From contig JAJPIL010000006.1 of NCBI GenBank assembly GCA_021324755.1, positions 1 through 49,108 on the forward strand: 49,108 nt of DNA. Direction: 5' to 3'. Shown here in pieces: positions 28,224 through 38,400 of this stretch. This DNA is from Pseudomonadota bacterium. GTDB lineage: Bacteria; Desulfobacterota; Binatia; Binatales; Binataceae. The position numbers were made by a program, and so were the translations under genes. Below the pieces are notes generated by a model, which made no database searches, had not been told where the DNA came from, and saw only the letters and a program-made list of their open reading frames with translations. Position 1 is the stretch's first letter; each line of letters begins with the position of its first letter.

Positions 28224-31010
28224 TTACCTGACGTCAACATTGATTTGAGCGGTCAATCCCAAATTCGCCAACTCCTGCTGAATCTCGCGGACAAGATTTT
28301 CTGCCTGCGCTGAATCGAGCTCTAAGACAAAGTTAATCCTCAACGTCAGTTGCGCGTTCGATCGCATCTTCGGAATCAGTCGTAAGCCGACCTTGTTCCA
28401 CAGCTCTGGCGGAATTGTCCCGGTCACCGTCAGGATACGAGTTCCATGACTGGTGGCAGGCTCGGCGTAATCCGTGCCGGCCGTTGATGGTGTGTCGGTA
28501 TCGCCTCGGCCGCCTGCAGTCGCCGATGCGTCAGTGCTCTCGGAGTCAAGCGTAAACGATTTGACAGAGCCTGCCCGCAGTGCTTCGGCTTGCTCTCTTC
28601 GCAGCAGGTAAACGTCGGCATCGAACGACACCTCGTCCGAGGATATTTGCTCGCAGAACCAAACGCGTTGGTACCCGCCATCGGCTCGCGCTCCGGAGGC
28701 CAGCCCAAAATCTCCTCGGGCAACAAACTCCGGGATCTTGCGCTTGAGATATTCGTCCGGATCGATTAGCCGTTCCAACGAACCGTCCAGAAAGGCTTGG
28801 CGCAGACTCTTAATCGGCCAAGCGCCGCTGGCCTTGAACGCTTCAGGCCACCGTCGCTCCAGATATCCGGCGCCCGGCGACTCGTTCAGGAGAGAATTGG
28901 ACCTGAGCGCACCGAGCACTCGATCGCACAGAGACTTCGCGCCGCTCGAGTGGCCCGCGCCGAGATCGATGCATTTAAGGCCGTCGGGAGACTTTCGATC
29001 AGCTAGGACGATGTATCGGTAGCTGGCCCAGACCTCTTCGCGGGCTTCATCTTCGGCACCTTTTACCTTGGATGCGACCTCGCGGAGTTCGCTCGTTTCA
29101 AATTCCCCGCCCAGCGTACCATCGTTGATTTCCCGGAGGACACGCTGCCACGCGAGCCACTGCTCCACCTTGTCGCGAAGTTCACGGCCGGGTTTGCACA
29201 GGCACCAAATGATCGACGCAGGATATAGCCGCGCAGACTTGCCGCGATTCTTTGTCCACTGAATGAGCTTGTCACGAATTTCGGCTTCGTCAGTCCAAGG
29301 CTCATCCGGGCTCAAGACGACCAGGTTGAGCTGGGGTATGTCTTCGACGTCGGCGCTGTCTTTGGGGAACGGACGTTGCACACGGAGTGTCGCCCCCGCA
29401 CGAAACTGGGCTTCAACGAGCTGCTCGCTTGCTTTCTTAACCTCCGCTTCGTCGAGCGACGCCCGCCGATCGTAAACGACCTTTTCCAGTTTCGGCTTGA
29501 GGCCGAAGCGGAAACCATCGGTTCCAGCCCTTCGGATGTAAAAAGCGCGTGCTTCGAGCGCGATCGCAGCGTTGTCGATCGAGGTCGTATCGATGTCGGG
29601 TTCTCCTAGAGCAAACCGCAACTCGGGCAGGTGAGCTATCTTGTCGCTCTGTCCCCCGGACGACTCGAACAGGATTGCCGTGCCGACGCGGCGGTGGATG
29701 TCCTTTAGCGGTCCTTTCCGGATGTCTGCATCGAGAGCCGCCGCCTTGTTCTGCGCTCCGGCGATATCGCTATCCAACGCCGGATCCAGCCGCAACTCGC
29801 CAAGCTGACCCAGCACTACTGAGCGGAATTCGCGGACATGGAGCGGCGCCGAACCCAACGTAATGAGAGGCTCGGGACGCGCATGTTTATGGTCTCTACT
29901 GAACGCGATCGAGACCCACTGAGCGAACATCGCGAGCGTTCCCCGCGTTTGCTGGAACTGCGTCAGCGACCGCCATTTGCGTTGAAACACCGTGAGCGTT
30001 GAGGGATGAAACGGATAGCACTGCTCAAATCGGGCGCGCAGAAAGTCGCGCGCCTTCGCTTCAGTGGCGGCGGTGTCGACCGCCGTCCATTCCGGCGGCA
30101 GCTCCGCTCTATGGTCGAAGCACCAATTCGCGTAGCGCAAGGCTACAGTTTTGCGTAAAGACTCCCTGCCGAGATCGTCGAACAAGCGGCGGCGAACGAC
30201 TTCAGCAATTTCGGCTTCATCGTTTACCAGCAGGTCCTTGGCGACCCGTTTCACAACCTTGGTGATTCGTTCCTGCCACTTCTGGTCCCAATCGGTCATC
30301 TCGACCTGGCTTCGTGGCAGGCTTATGACGCAGGCGCTTGCGCGCGTGCCAGTCATCGCCACGGTGAGATTCTGAATAAAGGCATAAAAGCTCTCGGCTT
30401 GCGCGCGATAGCGGTTCAAGTAGTTGAGCACTTCGTCGAACAGGATGAGAACCGAGCCGCCGGCTTTTTCGATCATCCGCCTTATCGCTTCGGTACCGGG
30501 CGGCGTCGTCCTTGCTTCGCTTCCCAACGCGGCCACGCCTGCGTCGCCGGCGAGCTGACGCGCGATATCGATCCACGGAGTCTCGCGAGTCTCGCTCGGG
30601 TCCCATGCGTTCCCTACAAAAACCGCAACCCTGCTGTGTTCGGGTAGCTTTTCGACACCCAGAACCCGGCGGAGCTCTCCACCTATCTCCTTGGCGTAAT
30701 CATGGTTCTTAACCATATGGTAGAGAGCCGTGAGCGTGTGCGTCTTGCCGCCGCCGAACTGGGTGATCAGCGTGAGCACCGGCGCGGCATTCACCGTTTC
30801 ACCGACAAGACGCCGCGCGACCATAGCCATGTGCTCGCACAGGGCCTTGGTGAAGCACGTACGGGCGAAGAAGTTCGCCGGGTTCGTGTAATCTTCAGGG
30901 GCGGTTCCGGCTACGACCTGCTCGAGCGCGATCGCGAACTCGTCGGGATTGAACGAGCGTCCCTCTCGGACCTCCGCGCGCGGCCGAACGACTTTATACC
31001 AAGGTTCCAC
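28224..31010 (-). CDS. DUF499-type P-loop ATPase of the defence operon
   Basis: This is a large P-loop ATPase of 928 residues with the DUF499 pattern. Walker A is TQFGGGKTH (83-91) and Walker B is VLILFDEV (187-194), followed by YAFIQNLTVAMTGTRASACV. A low-complexity Ser/Thr/Gly/Asp stretch lies near 790-820, ahead of a C-terminal domain of about 100 residues. Proteins of this type co-occur with DUF1156 methylases and large helicases in defence islands, and their exact role is unsettled. The start is a GTG at 31010 with GAAGG close upstream. It overlaps the end of a small ORF by 17 bases, as expected for a compact operon. Confidence 0.87.
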   Translation of the reverse strand: MEPWYKVVRPRAEVREGRSFNPDEFAIALEQVVAGTAPEDYTNPANFFARTCFTKALCEHMAMVARRLVGETVNAAPVLTLITQFGGGKTHTLTALYHMVKNHDYAKEIGGELRRVLGVEKLPEHSRVAVFVGNAWDPSETRETPWIDIARQLAGDAGVAALGSEARTTPPGTEAIRRMIEKAGGSVLILFDEVLNYLNRYRAQAESFYAFIQNLTVAMTGTRASACVISLPRSQVEMTDWDQKWQERITKVVKRVAKDLLVNDEAEIAEVVRRRLFDDLGRESLRKTVALRYANWCFDHRAELPPEWTAVDTAATEAKARDFLRARFEQCYPFHPSTLTVFQRKWRSLTQFQQTRGTLAMFAQWVSIAFSRDHKHARPEPLITLGSAPLHVREFRSVVLGQLGELRLDPALDSDIAGAQNKAAALDADIRKGPLKDIHRRVGTAILFESSGGQSDKIAHLPELRFALGEPDIDTTSIDNAAIALEARAFYIRRAGTDGFRFGLKPKLEKVVYDRRASLDEAEVKKASEQLVEAQFRAGATLRVQRPFPKDSADVEDIPQLNLVVLSPDEPWTDEAEIRDKLIQWTKNRGKSARLYPASIIWCLCKPGRELRDKVEQWLAWQRVLREINDGTLGGEFETSELREVASKVKGAEDEAREEVWASYRYIVLADRKSPDGLKCIDLGAGHSSGAKSLCDRVLGALRSNSLLNESPGAGYLERRWPEAFKASGAWPIKSLRQAFLDGSLERLIDPDEYLKRKIPEFVARGDFGLASGARADGGYQRVWFCEQISSDEVSFDADVYLLRREQAEALRAGSVKSFTLDSESTDASATAGGRGDTDTPSTAGTDYAEPATSHGTRILTVTGTIPPELWNKVGLRLIPKMRSNAQLTLRINFVLELDSAQAENLVREIQQELANLGLTAQINVDVR

Positions 31011-31350
31011 TGGCCTTCACCCTCGTTTGTTCAAAAATTTGACTTCGTACGCGTAGAGCCGATGTTCCCTGGACCGCTCCAGCTTTGCGACGTTCACTAT
31101 CATCAGTCAAAACTCCGCCGGGCAAGGCTCGCATGCTTTCGTGAAATGTCTTTGTGAGTTCCCAAAATGCCGATGCCTTCAATTCGAAGCTTCCTTCAAG
31201 CCCTTGATCGAACAGATCCGACAGTTGGCTCGGCTGGTTGCGGAAATAGGACGCTATGATCGGATCGGCGACGTACCCGAGAAGCCGAGCACATGGTTCC
31301 GCAACTCGACCCAGGCAGATCGAGTCCGCTAAGGCATTCCCGTCCACCAT
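30994..31350 (-). CDS. Small unrecognised ORF between methylase and ATPase genes
   Basis: This frame of 118 codons fills most of the 443-base gap between the DUF1156 methylase and the DUF499 ATPase genes and overlaps the ATPase start by 17 bases. The first about 75 residues have a protein-like composition (CLGRVAEPCARLLGYVADPI, LSDLFDQGLEGSFELKASAF), while the tail looks random. It has no recognised family and no clear Shine-Dalgarno. It may be a real small subunit, the remnant of one, or chance. Confidence 0.35.
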   Translation of the reverse strand: MVDGNALADSICLGRVAEPCARLLGYVADPIIASYFRNQPSQLSDLFDQGLEGSFELKASAFWELTKTFHESMRALPGGVLTDDSERRKAGAVQGTSALRVRSQIFEQTRVKASGTLV

Positions 31351-31453
31351 GGATCTTGGCGTGGCCCCAATGTTCGACTCAGGCCCCCAATCTTCGGTGA
31401 ATCCTTTGCCACATTTCGGCCACCTCTACAACGGCGTATTATCATCCACGCTC

Positions 31454-34400
31454 CTATTTTGGGGCTGCAAGGAGCATAGCGTCGAGCAGGCGTTTTTCCT
31501 CGCTGTCACGGGGGTAGAGGGCGGACAAGGCGTTGGCGAGGCGAAAGAAGTCCGGGCCGCGCTCGGCCTCGGCCTTGAGCATCGTGCGCAGCGCATTCGA
31601 CTTGCCGCTCGCCTGAAGCAGCATCGCGATGTGCACGCGGTCCAGCGTCGTGGTTCCGGGCGCTAAGGTTGGGGCTTCATCGGGCGCCGACTTCGCACTC
31701 TTTGTCCCGCCGCGGCGGCCAGTCTTTCGGGGCCTGTCGTCCTCGAGCAACGAGAGCTGGATGGGCTCGCCGCGGCTGCGTTCGATCATATCGGCGACAC
31801 CCGATGCGCCGTCTTTACCGAGCAGCTGCTCCGCGCGTTCTTTCACCGGCAGTAGCCGCACGATTCCCTTTTTCGTCTCGATTATTCGGCCGTTCCACGT
31901 ATCGAGATGGATCCCGAGCGGCTGGCAAAACCGACGGACCACATCGTAAATCAGCGTAAGGCCCCTCTTGGTCGCTCCGCTTGATGCTTCGTCGTCGTCT
32001 TCATCTGCCGATTCGGACACGTCCTCTTCGGAGGATTCAGCGCCCGCGGCGTTGGGCGCGCCATTTAAAGAAGTAGATTGATGGGTCCAGAGAAAGAGCG
32101 CGGTCAGGCGCGCGTCCTCCTCGAGTGCGCCGGCAGCACCGTTTCTCGCGCGTGCTTCGGCGGTGCCGAGCACTTGTTCCAACGCAGTGCGGCTCACGAT
32201 CTCCCATACGTAGGCGAGGAAGCCGCGCTTGTACGGCTCGGTCGCTTCGGGGTTGCCGCCGAGCGGGATTTCGCGGCCTTCGGCGTCCTCGACGCGCGAG
32301 TAGCGGCTGTAGATTTCCATCGCGGGGCCGATACAGGCGAAGACGAGATCGGCGCCGCGGACGCCTTCGGAAGAGAGCCGCTCCATCCAGTCACCGATCC
32401 GGTCCGGAAGCTCGCGGAAGACATCGGCCCAATCGCCAATGGGCGCATCTTCGGGTCGCGGTCGGCATACGAGATGAACGCTGGAGCCCAAAGCCGCGGA
32501 ATCTTGGGCTCGCATACGCTGGGGCTTCTCCGTCGTTACAGGCCAGGAACCTGAGACCGTCCAGCCGCCCTTGATCATGCCCGAGAGCAGCGCTTCCCAA
32601 CCTTCTGTGGTTTTGTGGGCGAAGACAACCGAACCGATACCGTCATCTCTCAGCACGCGCCGGCCTTCGGCGAATGCAAGCGCCATCCGTTCCTCGAAGA
32701 ACGCGCGATCTTTCGGGCGGCTGTCGAAGCGTTTGGTTTCGTCTTGAACGATCTCGCATTCTTTTGGTGTGAGCGGCTCGCGCGTCAAAGGATCTTCAGG
32801 CAAGGCCCGCTTGAGCCAGACGTAGAAGAAGTCTGAGAGGTCGGCATATGGAACTGCATCGTAGTAAGGAGGATCAGTAAATAAGGCCGCTGCCGCGTCG
32901 TCGGGTAGAGGCAGCTTGCAGGCGTCCGCCTCCTGCACTTGCACCGGCGTTCCCGCGAAGCCTGACAATTTCCTAACGGTGCTGCAGATCCAATCGATAG
33001 CCACTCCCAGGGCCCCTGTTGCTCCTCCTAGAGGGGTGGCCTCGCACCAATCCCAAAGTATGGGCAGCGCCTGTCTCCCGAAAGTTGCGACGCTCTTTTC
33101 CATATGGTTCGCCCACCGAGCGAGGCTTGAGTTGAAATCAGCTTGCTTGCTAAGGGCGAATGCGAGGGGTGCCCTGACGGCTTCCAACTCCACCCTCCCT
33201 ATAATGCCAGCGAGGGTCGTTAGCGCAAGTTTCTGGCGGGCGGTGAAGAGGTCGCCGAATTGCATCATCCCGTAGTTTTGCACCGAGAATGCGCGGCCGG
33301 CGCCGGAACCTCCGCCTGCGGGTGTAGGTTCGTCGGGAATTACGCTCAGGCCGTTCGGCAGCTTCTCTTTCGCGAGCTTCGCAACTGCCTTCTGCGCCTT
33401 CCATACCGCCTCGTAATCGCGGTCAGTCGCGACGCGATACTGGCGACCAGCCTTGTCGTCTTTGAGCGTCACGACCGCGAGCAGGCGCGCTCCACCGATG
33501 CGATTACCGTCTGCGTCGAAGATAGTATCCGCGCCGCCACGCTGCTTGCGCAATTGCACCCGCACCCGCTCGACCGGAAGCACCCTTTCGCATGCTGGGC
33601 AGGTCGCGTTGCCGCGCGCGACGGTTCCGCGCGGAACCTCCTTTTCGCTATTAGGCGTGAAGACCTCGAATTCGATATGGGGAGTCTTGCCTTTGGGACG
33701 CCTAATTTCGTAGCGCAGCGCCCGCATCCGGCTCGCCTCCTTGCAGAGCCAGAACGAGCGAACCAGTGGGATTTCTGCGCCGCAATTGGGCGATTCGCAT
33801 TGCACAGTGCGCGCCCAGAGATACGCGATGGGAACGGCTCCATCAGGATCGGGCGGGTAATACTGCGCCAGTTCCTTTTCAGCCTGCCTCTTTATCTCCG
33901 CACCCACACGCCGAAGCTCGTCGGCAAGCTCGGGGCCGTAGCGCGGGATATCTTCGAGCATCACTTTTAGAATCAGGCATGCGACCGGGTTGAGGTCGCT
34001 CGCGAAGGCGTCGCATCCAAGGCGCAAAGCTTCGAGCGGAATCGATCCGCCGCCGGCGAAGGGATCGACGACCAGCGGCGGCTCCTCGCCATGCGCCGCT
34101 TTGACCAGTCCGCGTCCGACTTCGAGATACCGTTGATTTGCCGCCAGATCCCAGTTCGAGAAATCTCCGATGAATTTCAGCAGCGCCTTGCGCAGATCGA
34201 GGTCGTTCGGACCGGGCCTGCCCTGGACTTCCTCCAGGAGGTGGCGCGCTTTGTCCTTGAAATCCGAAGGACAATTCTCATCGCAGGGGTCGGGCAGCAG
34301 AAGCGCAAGCAGCATCGCCCTGCAGGCGGCGAGCGGGCGGCGCGCCCACCACAGATGAAGCGTGCTCGGATGGCCGTGCCGGATAGACTTTTCGCGCGCC

Positions 34401-34468
34401 GAATGCGCGCTCACCACCGCAATCGGAAAATCTACCTCCGCCAGTCGCTTACACTCCTTGGGTATCAT
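31454..34468 (-). CDS. DUF1156 adenine-type DNA methylase
   Basis: This 1004-residue protein is a DNA methyltransferase. The DUF1156 N-terminus is clear: KSIRHGHPSTLHLWWARRPL (28-47). The S-adenosylmethionine motif is VVDPFAGGGSIPLEALRLG (133-151) and the catalytic motif is TDPPYYD (531-537), the order of amino-methylases acting on adenine N6 or cytosine N4. An inserted cysteine pair CESPNC (224-229) with CPAC (290-293) suggests a zinc ribbon. The C-terminus includes an acidic linker (about 835-860) and a basic GRRGGTKSAK stretch. Its start overlaps the stop of the upstream membrane-protein gene by four bases (ATGA). In Hma- and DISARM-like systems such enzymes mark host DNA as self. Confidence 0.92.
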   Translation of the reverse strand: MIPKECKRLAEVDFPIAVVSAHSAREKSIRHGHPSTLHLWWARRPLAACRAMLLALLLPDPCDENCPSDFKDKARHLLEEVQGRPGPNDLDLRKALLKFIGDFSNWDLAANQRYLEVGRGLVKAAHGEEPPLVVDPFAGGGSIPLEALRLGCDAFASDLNPVACLILKVMLEDIPRYGPELADELRRVGAEIKRQAEKELAQYYPPDPDGAVPIAYLWARTVQCESPNCGAEIPLVRSFWLCKEASRMRALRYEIRRPKGKTPHIEFEVFTPNSEKEVPRGTVARGNATCPACERVLPVERVRVQLRKQRGGADTIFDADGNRIGGARLLAVVTLKDDKAGRQYRVATDRDYEAVWKAQKAVAKLAKEKLPNGLSVIPDEPTPAGGGSGAGRAFSVQNYGMMQFGDLFTARQKLALTTLAGIIGRVELEAVRAPLAFALSKQADFNSSLARWANHMEKSVATFGRQALPILWDWCEATPLGGATGALGVAIDWICSTVRKLSGFAGTPVQVQEADACKLPLPDDAAAALFTDPPYYDAVPYADLSDFFYVWLKRALPEDPLTREPLTPKECEIVQDETKRFDSRPKDRAFFEERMALAFAEGRRVLRDDGIGSVVFAHKTTEGWEALLSGMIKGGWTVSGSWPVTTEKPQRMRAQDSAALGSSVHLVCRPRPEDAPIGDWADVFRELPDRIGDWMERLSSEGVRGADLVFACIGPAMEIYSRYSRVEDAEGREIPLGGNPEATEPYKRGFLAYVWEIVSRTALEQVLGTAEARARNGAAGALEEDARLTALFLWTHQSTSLNGAPNAAGAESSEEDVSESADEDDDEASSGATKRGLTLIYDVVRRFCQPLGIHLDTWNGRIIETKKGIVRLLPVKERAEQLLGKDGASGVADMIERSRGEPIQLSLLEDDRPRKTGRRGGTKSAKSAPDEAPTLAPGTTTLDRVHIAMLLQASGKSNALRTMLKAEAERGPDFFRLANALSALYPRDSEEKRLLDAMLLAAPK

Positions 34469-35421
34469 GGTCTTGGGATGCCGATCTGCCTCAGGAGATA
34501 AACGGCATAGGCTCGGCCTAAAGGAGTGAGCTTCACGTTATTGCGATTGCGGTCGATGGTCACGCAGCCCGCCGCGCCCAGTGCGCTCAGGGTGGGGCGG
34601 ACCGCGGCGCCGATCTCTCGAGCGCGAACTATTAGTTCCCCGAGGGTCACTTGGCCCTTCTCGAAGAGCCAAAGAAGTAGAACCTTCGTTTGTAATACGA
34701 AGAACCGGTCCAGAGAAGAAAAAATATCGCCTGTCAGCGGAACCCTAGGAGCAATAGGAGCAAACAGCTGTAGCGGTCCAATCCTTATGCTTTCGACACC
34801 CAATAGCAGGAGTAACCTAGAGATATGCCGCCACAATAAAAGCGGTGCCGGAAGGAGTGCGATGACCAAGTCCGGCACCGAGAGGCTGAACCTTGGCCAC
34901 AACTTGAACAGATCGACCATCAAGATCACGAGTAGCGCAACCGAGTAAATGATGGGCAGCCAAAGGAAGAAACAAGCTATCAGGCGTTCTCCACACCACC
35001 GAGCGTTTGCGCGGATCGTGCTCCACAAGCTATCGCACCGATCGGCGTAAACGTTCAACGTTCCACTCGCGATGTCGGTGTCCCAGGTGCCGTATGCCCT
35101 CGTTAGTCCGTGGTCAAATGTGACATCGGCCTTGCCAGTAAAGGAAGCGCTGAGCGAATTGACTCGAAAATGTCGCATTTGAAGTTTAGCGTTGTTTCCC
35201 TGGAGCGAGCCTTCTATGCGGAACGTGGTCACGCCGAACAAATCGTCGTGAAATATGGCGTCGCCCCGATATGTTCCGCCCTCGCGCTCGAGCCGGATTA
35301 TGATCGTTCCGCGGTTCGAGCCGGTGACATGTCCTTTCCAGAACTTGGGCAAGGAGGGTGCGGAGCCCGCCTGATTCGTTGTAGAGTTTTCAACAGACGC
35401 TGGGCTTTTAGGTTCTGCCAT
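34465..35421 (-). CDS. Unrecognised membrane protein with C-terminal winged helix
   Basis: I do not recognise this 318-residue protein as a known family. Visible parts are a disordered N-terminus (1-24); a beta-rich domain (about 25-127: GTIIIRLEREGGTYRGDAIF, FRIEGSLQGNNAKLQMRHF); two membrane helices (about 148-170 and 182-208); and a cytoplasmic C-terminal domain (about 240-315: LLWLFEKGQVTLGELIVRAR, LSALGAAGCVTIDRNRNNVK) that looks like a winged helix. Its start overlaps the helicase end by 14 bases, and its stop overlaps the methylase start by four bases. So it is translationally coupled to both and must be part of the system. It could tether the complex to the membrane or act as a membrane-damaging effector. 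Confidence 0.8.
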   Translation of the reverse strand: MAEPKSPASVENSTTNQAGSAPSLPKFWKGHVTGSNRGTIIIRLEREGGTYRGDAIFHDDLFGVTTFRIEGSLQGNNAKLQMRHFRVNSLSASFTGKADVTFDHGLTRAYGTWDTDIASGTLNVYADRCDSLWSTIRANARWCGERLIACFFLWLPIIYSVALLVILMVDLFKLWPRFSLSVPDLVIALLPAPLLLWRHISRLLLLLGVESIRIGPLQLFAPIAPRVPLTGDIFSSLDRFFVLQTKVLLLWLFEKGQVTLGELIVRAREIGAAVRPTLSALGAAGCVTIDRNRNNVKLTPLGRAYAVYLLRQIGIPRP

Positions 35422-38400
35422 TTGTCAGTGCCTCCACGCGCAAGGCGTAGTGGTCGATCTTACGGACCTCGCTCCATTCAAGTTGCGCCGGGTCCTTGAT
35501 GGTCAGCAGTTTCGGACCGTCCGGGTGTTTGCATCGCGTTACTACGTAAAGCCAGTAGCAATCGCGGCGGTCCTCGGCGGTGCGCTTTTCGTTCGGCGTC
35601 AGCGCGACGACGCCGTCGTCGCCCGCAAGCCCCTTGACCTCGATAAGCCGAAGTTCGCCCGAGTTGGGGTCGAGGCTCGTGATGTCGTAACCGAGATCCT
35701 TTTCGTGGACGTCGGTGGCCGAACGGCCTTGTGATCGCTCGTACTCCATCGCCGTGCGCATCGCTATCGCTTCGGTCTCGGGATCGGGCCGAAGGTTGCG
35801 AACCTCGGGTGTCTCCCTCTCGGGATGCGGAAGGACCAGAACCGAAGTCATACGCTCGACTCCCTGGAGCGTCAGCGAGCGCTGCCGTTCGAGTTCTTCG
35901 CGGCGCCGGTTGCGCCGCTCTATCAATTCTGCATGCCTCATCTCGGCCTGGCGCAAATTGCCCGCGGCTCCTTCGACCCCGCGCTCGACATCCTCCTGAA
36001 GCCGACCGATTCGCTGGTCTTCGCGGAAGATCAACTCGGCCAAGGACGTTTCCACGTGCTTACTGATTCGCTCGACTTCGGCGAGGCGCTCCGCACGGAC
36101 CTCTTCAAGAAACGGGACGAGCGCGTTGTCATTGAGCCATGCACGCGGCTCCGGAAGCGTCGCGACGCTGGGAAGCTTGTCGGGAGGTGGCGCAGGGCCG
36201 AAATTTCCGAGCACTGCTGGGTCGCGAAGTGTGGCCGAGCCGTCAGAAGAAACCTCCACGGCGAATATCCGCTCATGGATTACGTCCCCGAGCCCATCGA
36301 CGACTTTCGCCCGATAGAAATCGATTCGCACCGGCTCGCTAATGTCGAGCGAGTAGAAGCAGGCGCCCTGCACCATCGACTCGCGCGATCGGTCGACAAT
36401 GTATCGGCGGATCGCCTCGAACAATGGATGACCCGGGGTTACCCATTCCAGATTGTTCTTCTCGGCGACTTTCCTGTCGGTCGAGAAGCGCGGATAGCGG
36501 TTGGAGAGCTGATCGAGTCGCCAGTCAGAGCTACTCTCGTAACGCTTTAGGGCGAGCGGCGTCGTGGCCGGATCGAAAGTATGCGGCAGGCCAGCCACCG
36601 GCTTGAGCGTGAACGGCACGTGCGGCGCGGCCTGTGCGATGAAGCGGGCTATTGTCTCGGGTACGACCCGGCGTTCCTGAGCGCGGGCGCGCCTCTCGAC
36701 GAGCATCGCGAGGTTGAGCTGCTTGCTCGCGAGACCTTCGAGCGCGTTCTGGCAGATCGCCCGGAATCGCTCTTCGCTGACCGGGCTCAGCAAGCGCTCT
36801 TCCAGGTCTTCGTCGCCGAGGTTTCCCGCATAGTAGTCCCGCAACACCTTCTCGATGTGAGCGGCGGGCAAGACTTCGCCGACCACGTTGAAGACCGCAT
36901 CGTCGTCGAGCGCGTTGCGGATCTCCTGCAAGCGCTGGTGCAGCTTGTCGAGAATCCGGCCTTCGACGGTGTTGGTCGCGACGAAGTTGAAGATCAGGCA
37001 ATCGTGAAGCTGGCCGTAGCGATGGATGCGGCCCATCCGCTGTTCGAGCCGGTTCGGGTTCCATGGAATGTCGTAATTGAACATGACGTGGCAGCACTGG
37101 AGGTTGATGCCTTCGCCGGCCGCTTCCGTCGCTACCAGAATTTGGATCGCCCCTTCGCGGAATTGCTGCTCCACGTAAAGCCGGGAGCCCTTTTCGTCGC
37201 GCGAGCCGATCGACATCCCGCCGTGGATGGCCCCCACGCGGAAGCCCCAGTTGCTGAGCTTATTGACCAGATAATCCAGCGTGTCTTTGAATTCAGTGAA
37301 AATCAGAAGGCGCTCGCCGGCTCGGTCGAAGAAGCCCTGCTCGCGGAGCACCGCGCGAAGCTTTGCGAGTTTCGCTTCTCCCTCGGCCTCTTCCAGTTTT
37401 TTCGCCTGAGCGGCAAGCGCTTGAAGCTTCGCGACTTCCTCGCGGACCTGAGCAGCATTCTGGGCGACCGTTATTGCCGCCAGAACGCCTTCCAGTCGTT
37501 CGCGCTCCGCTTCTTCCATTTCCTCGAGCTCTTCCTCGGTGGGAAGCTCGGGGGCAGCTGTGAGCGCAATCTCCTGGGCGCGGTTTAGGTTTTCCATTAG
37601 GCGGCGGGCGCGGTTCTCTAGAGAATGGCGCACGGCGTATGCGCTCGACGCAAGCCGCCGCTGATAGAGCGCCATCAGGAAGCTCACGGCGCGGGCGCGC
37701 GGGTCGTCGCCCTTTTCGGCCGCCTTGCGCGACTGCTCCTTTACGAACGCCGTAAGGTCACGGTATAGACGCAACTCTTCGTTGTCGATCGTAAAATCTG
37801 CCGTCCGCGTGTCGCGCTTGGTGAAGAGCTTGCGTGCCTTCCATGAGCCGTCTGGCTGCCGTTCCGGAAAATAGACCATCGCTTCCTTGGTCCGGCGCAG
37901 ATAGAAAGGCGCGGAGCGCTGCTCGATCGCTTGCCGGATCGACTTCACGTCGGCGTAGGCGTCCTGATCGAGAAGCTGAAGGAAGCGGCGGAAGTGTTCC
38001 TGGTCGCCCTTGTGCGGCGTGGCGGTCAGCAGAAGGATGTGGTCGGAATGGTCGCGAAGGTGCTCGCCGAGAGCATAGCGGGCGGTCTTTCGGGCCGGCG
38101 GCGACCATGACATCCGGTGCGCCTCATCGACGATCACCAGGTCCCAATGAACCTGTTTAAGGCCAGGCAGGATGGTGTCGCGCTTCGCCAAGTCCAGCGA
38201 TGTGATGACTTGCCGGTTCTGCAGCCACTGGTTTATGCCGTATTGCTCGCGGATCGCATCGCCCTTCAGCACGATGAACTGCTCATCGAATTTCTCACGC
38301 AGTTCACGTTGCCATTGGAACGTCAGGTTGGCGGGACACACGATCAAGGTCCGTTGAACCAGACCGCGCAGTTTCAACTCGCGCAGCAGAAGGCCAGCCA

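Noticed and set aside
36581-37588. Plus-strand frame of 335 codons over the helicase gene
   Set aside because: Antisense to conserved helicase motifs; no ribosome site or recognisable domain.
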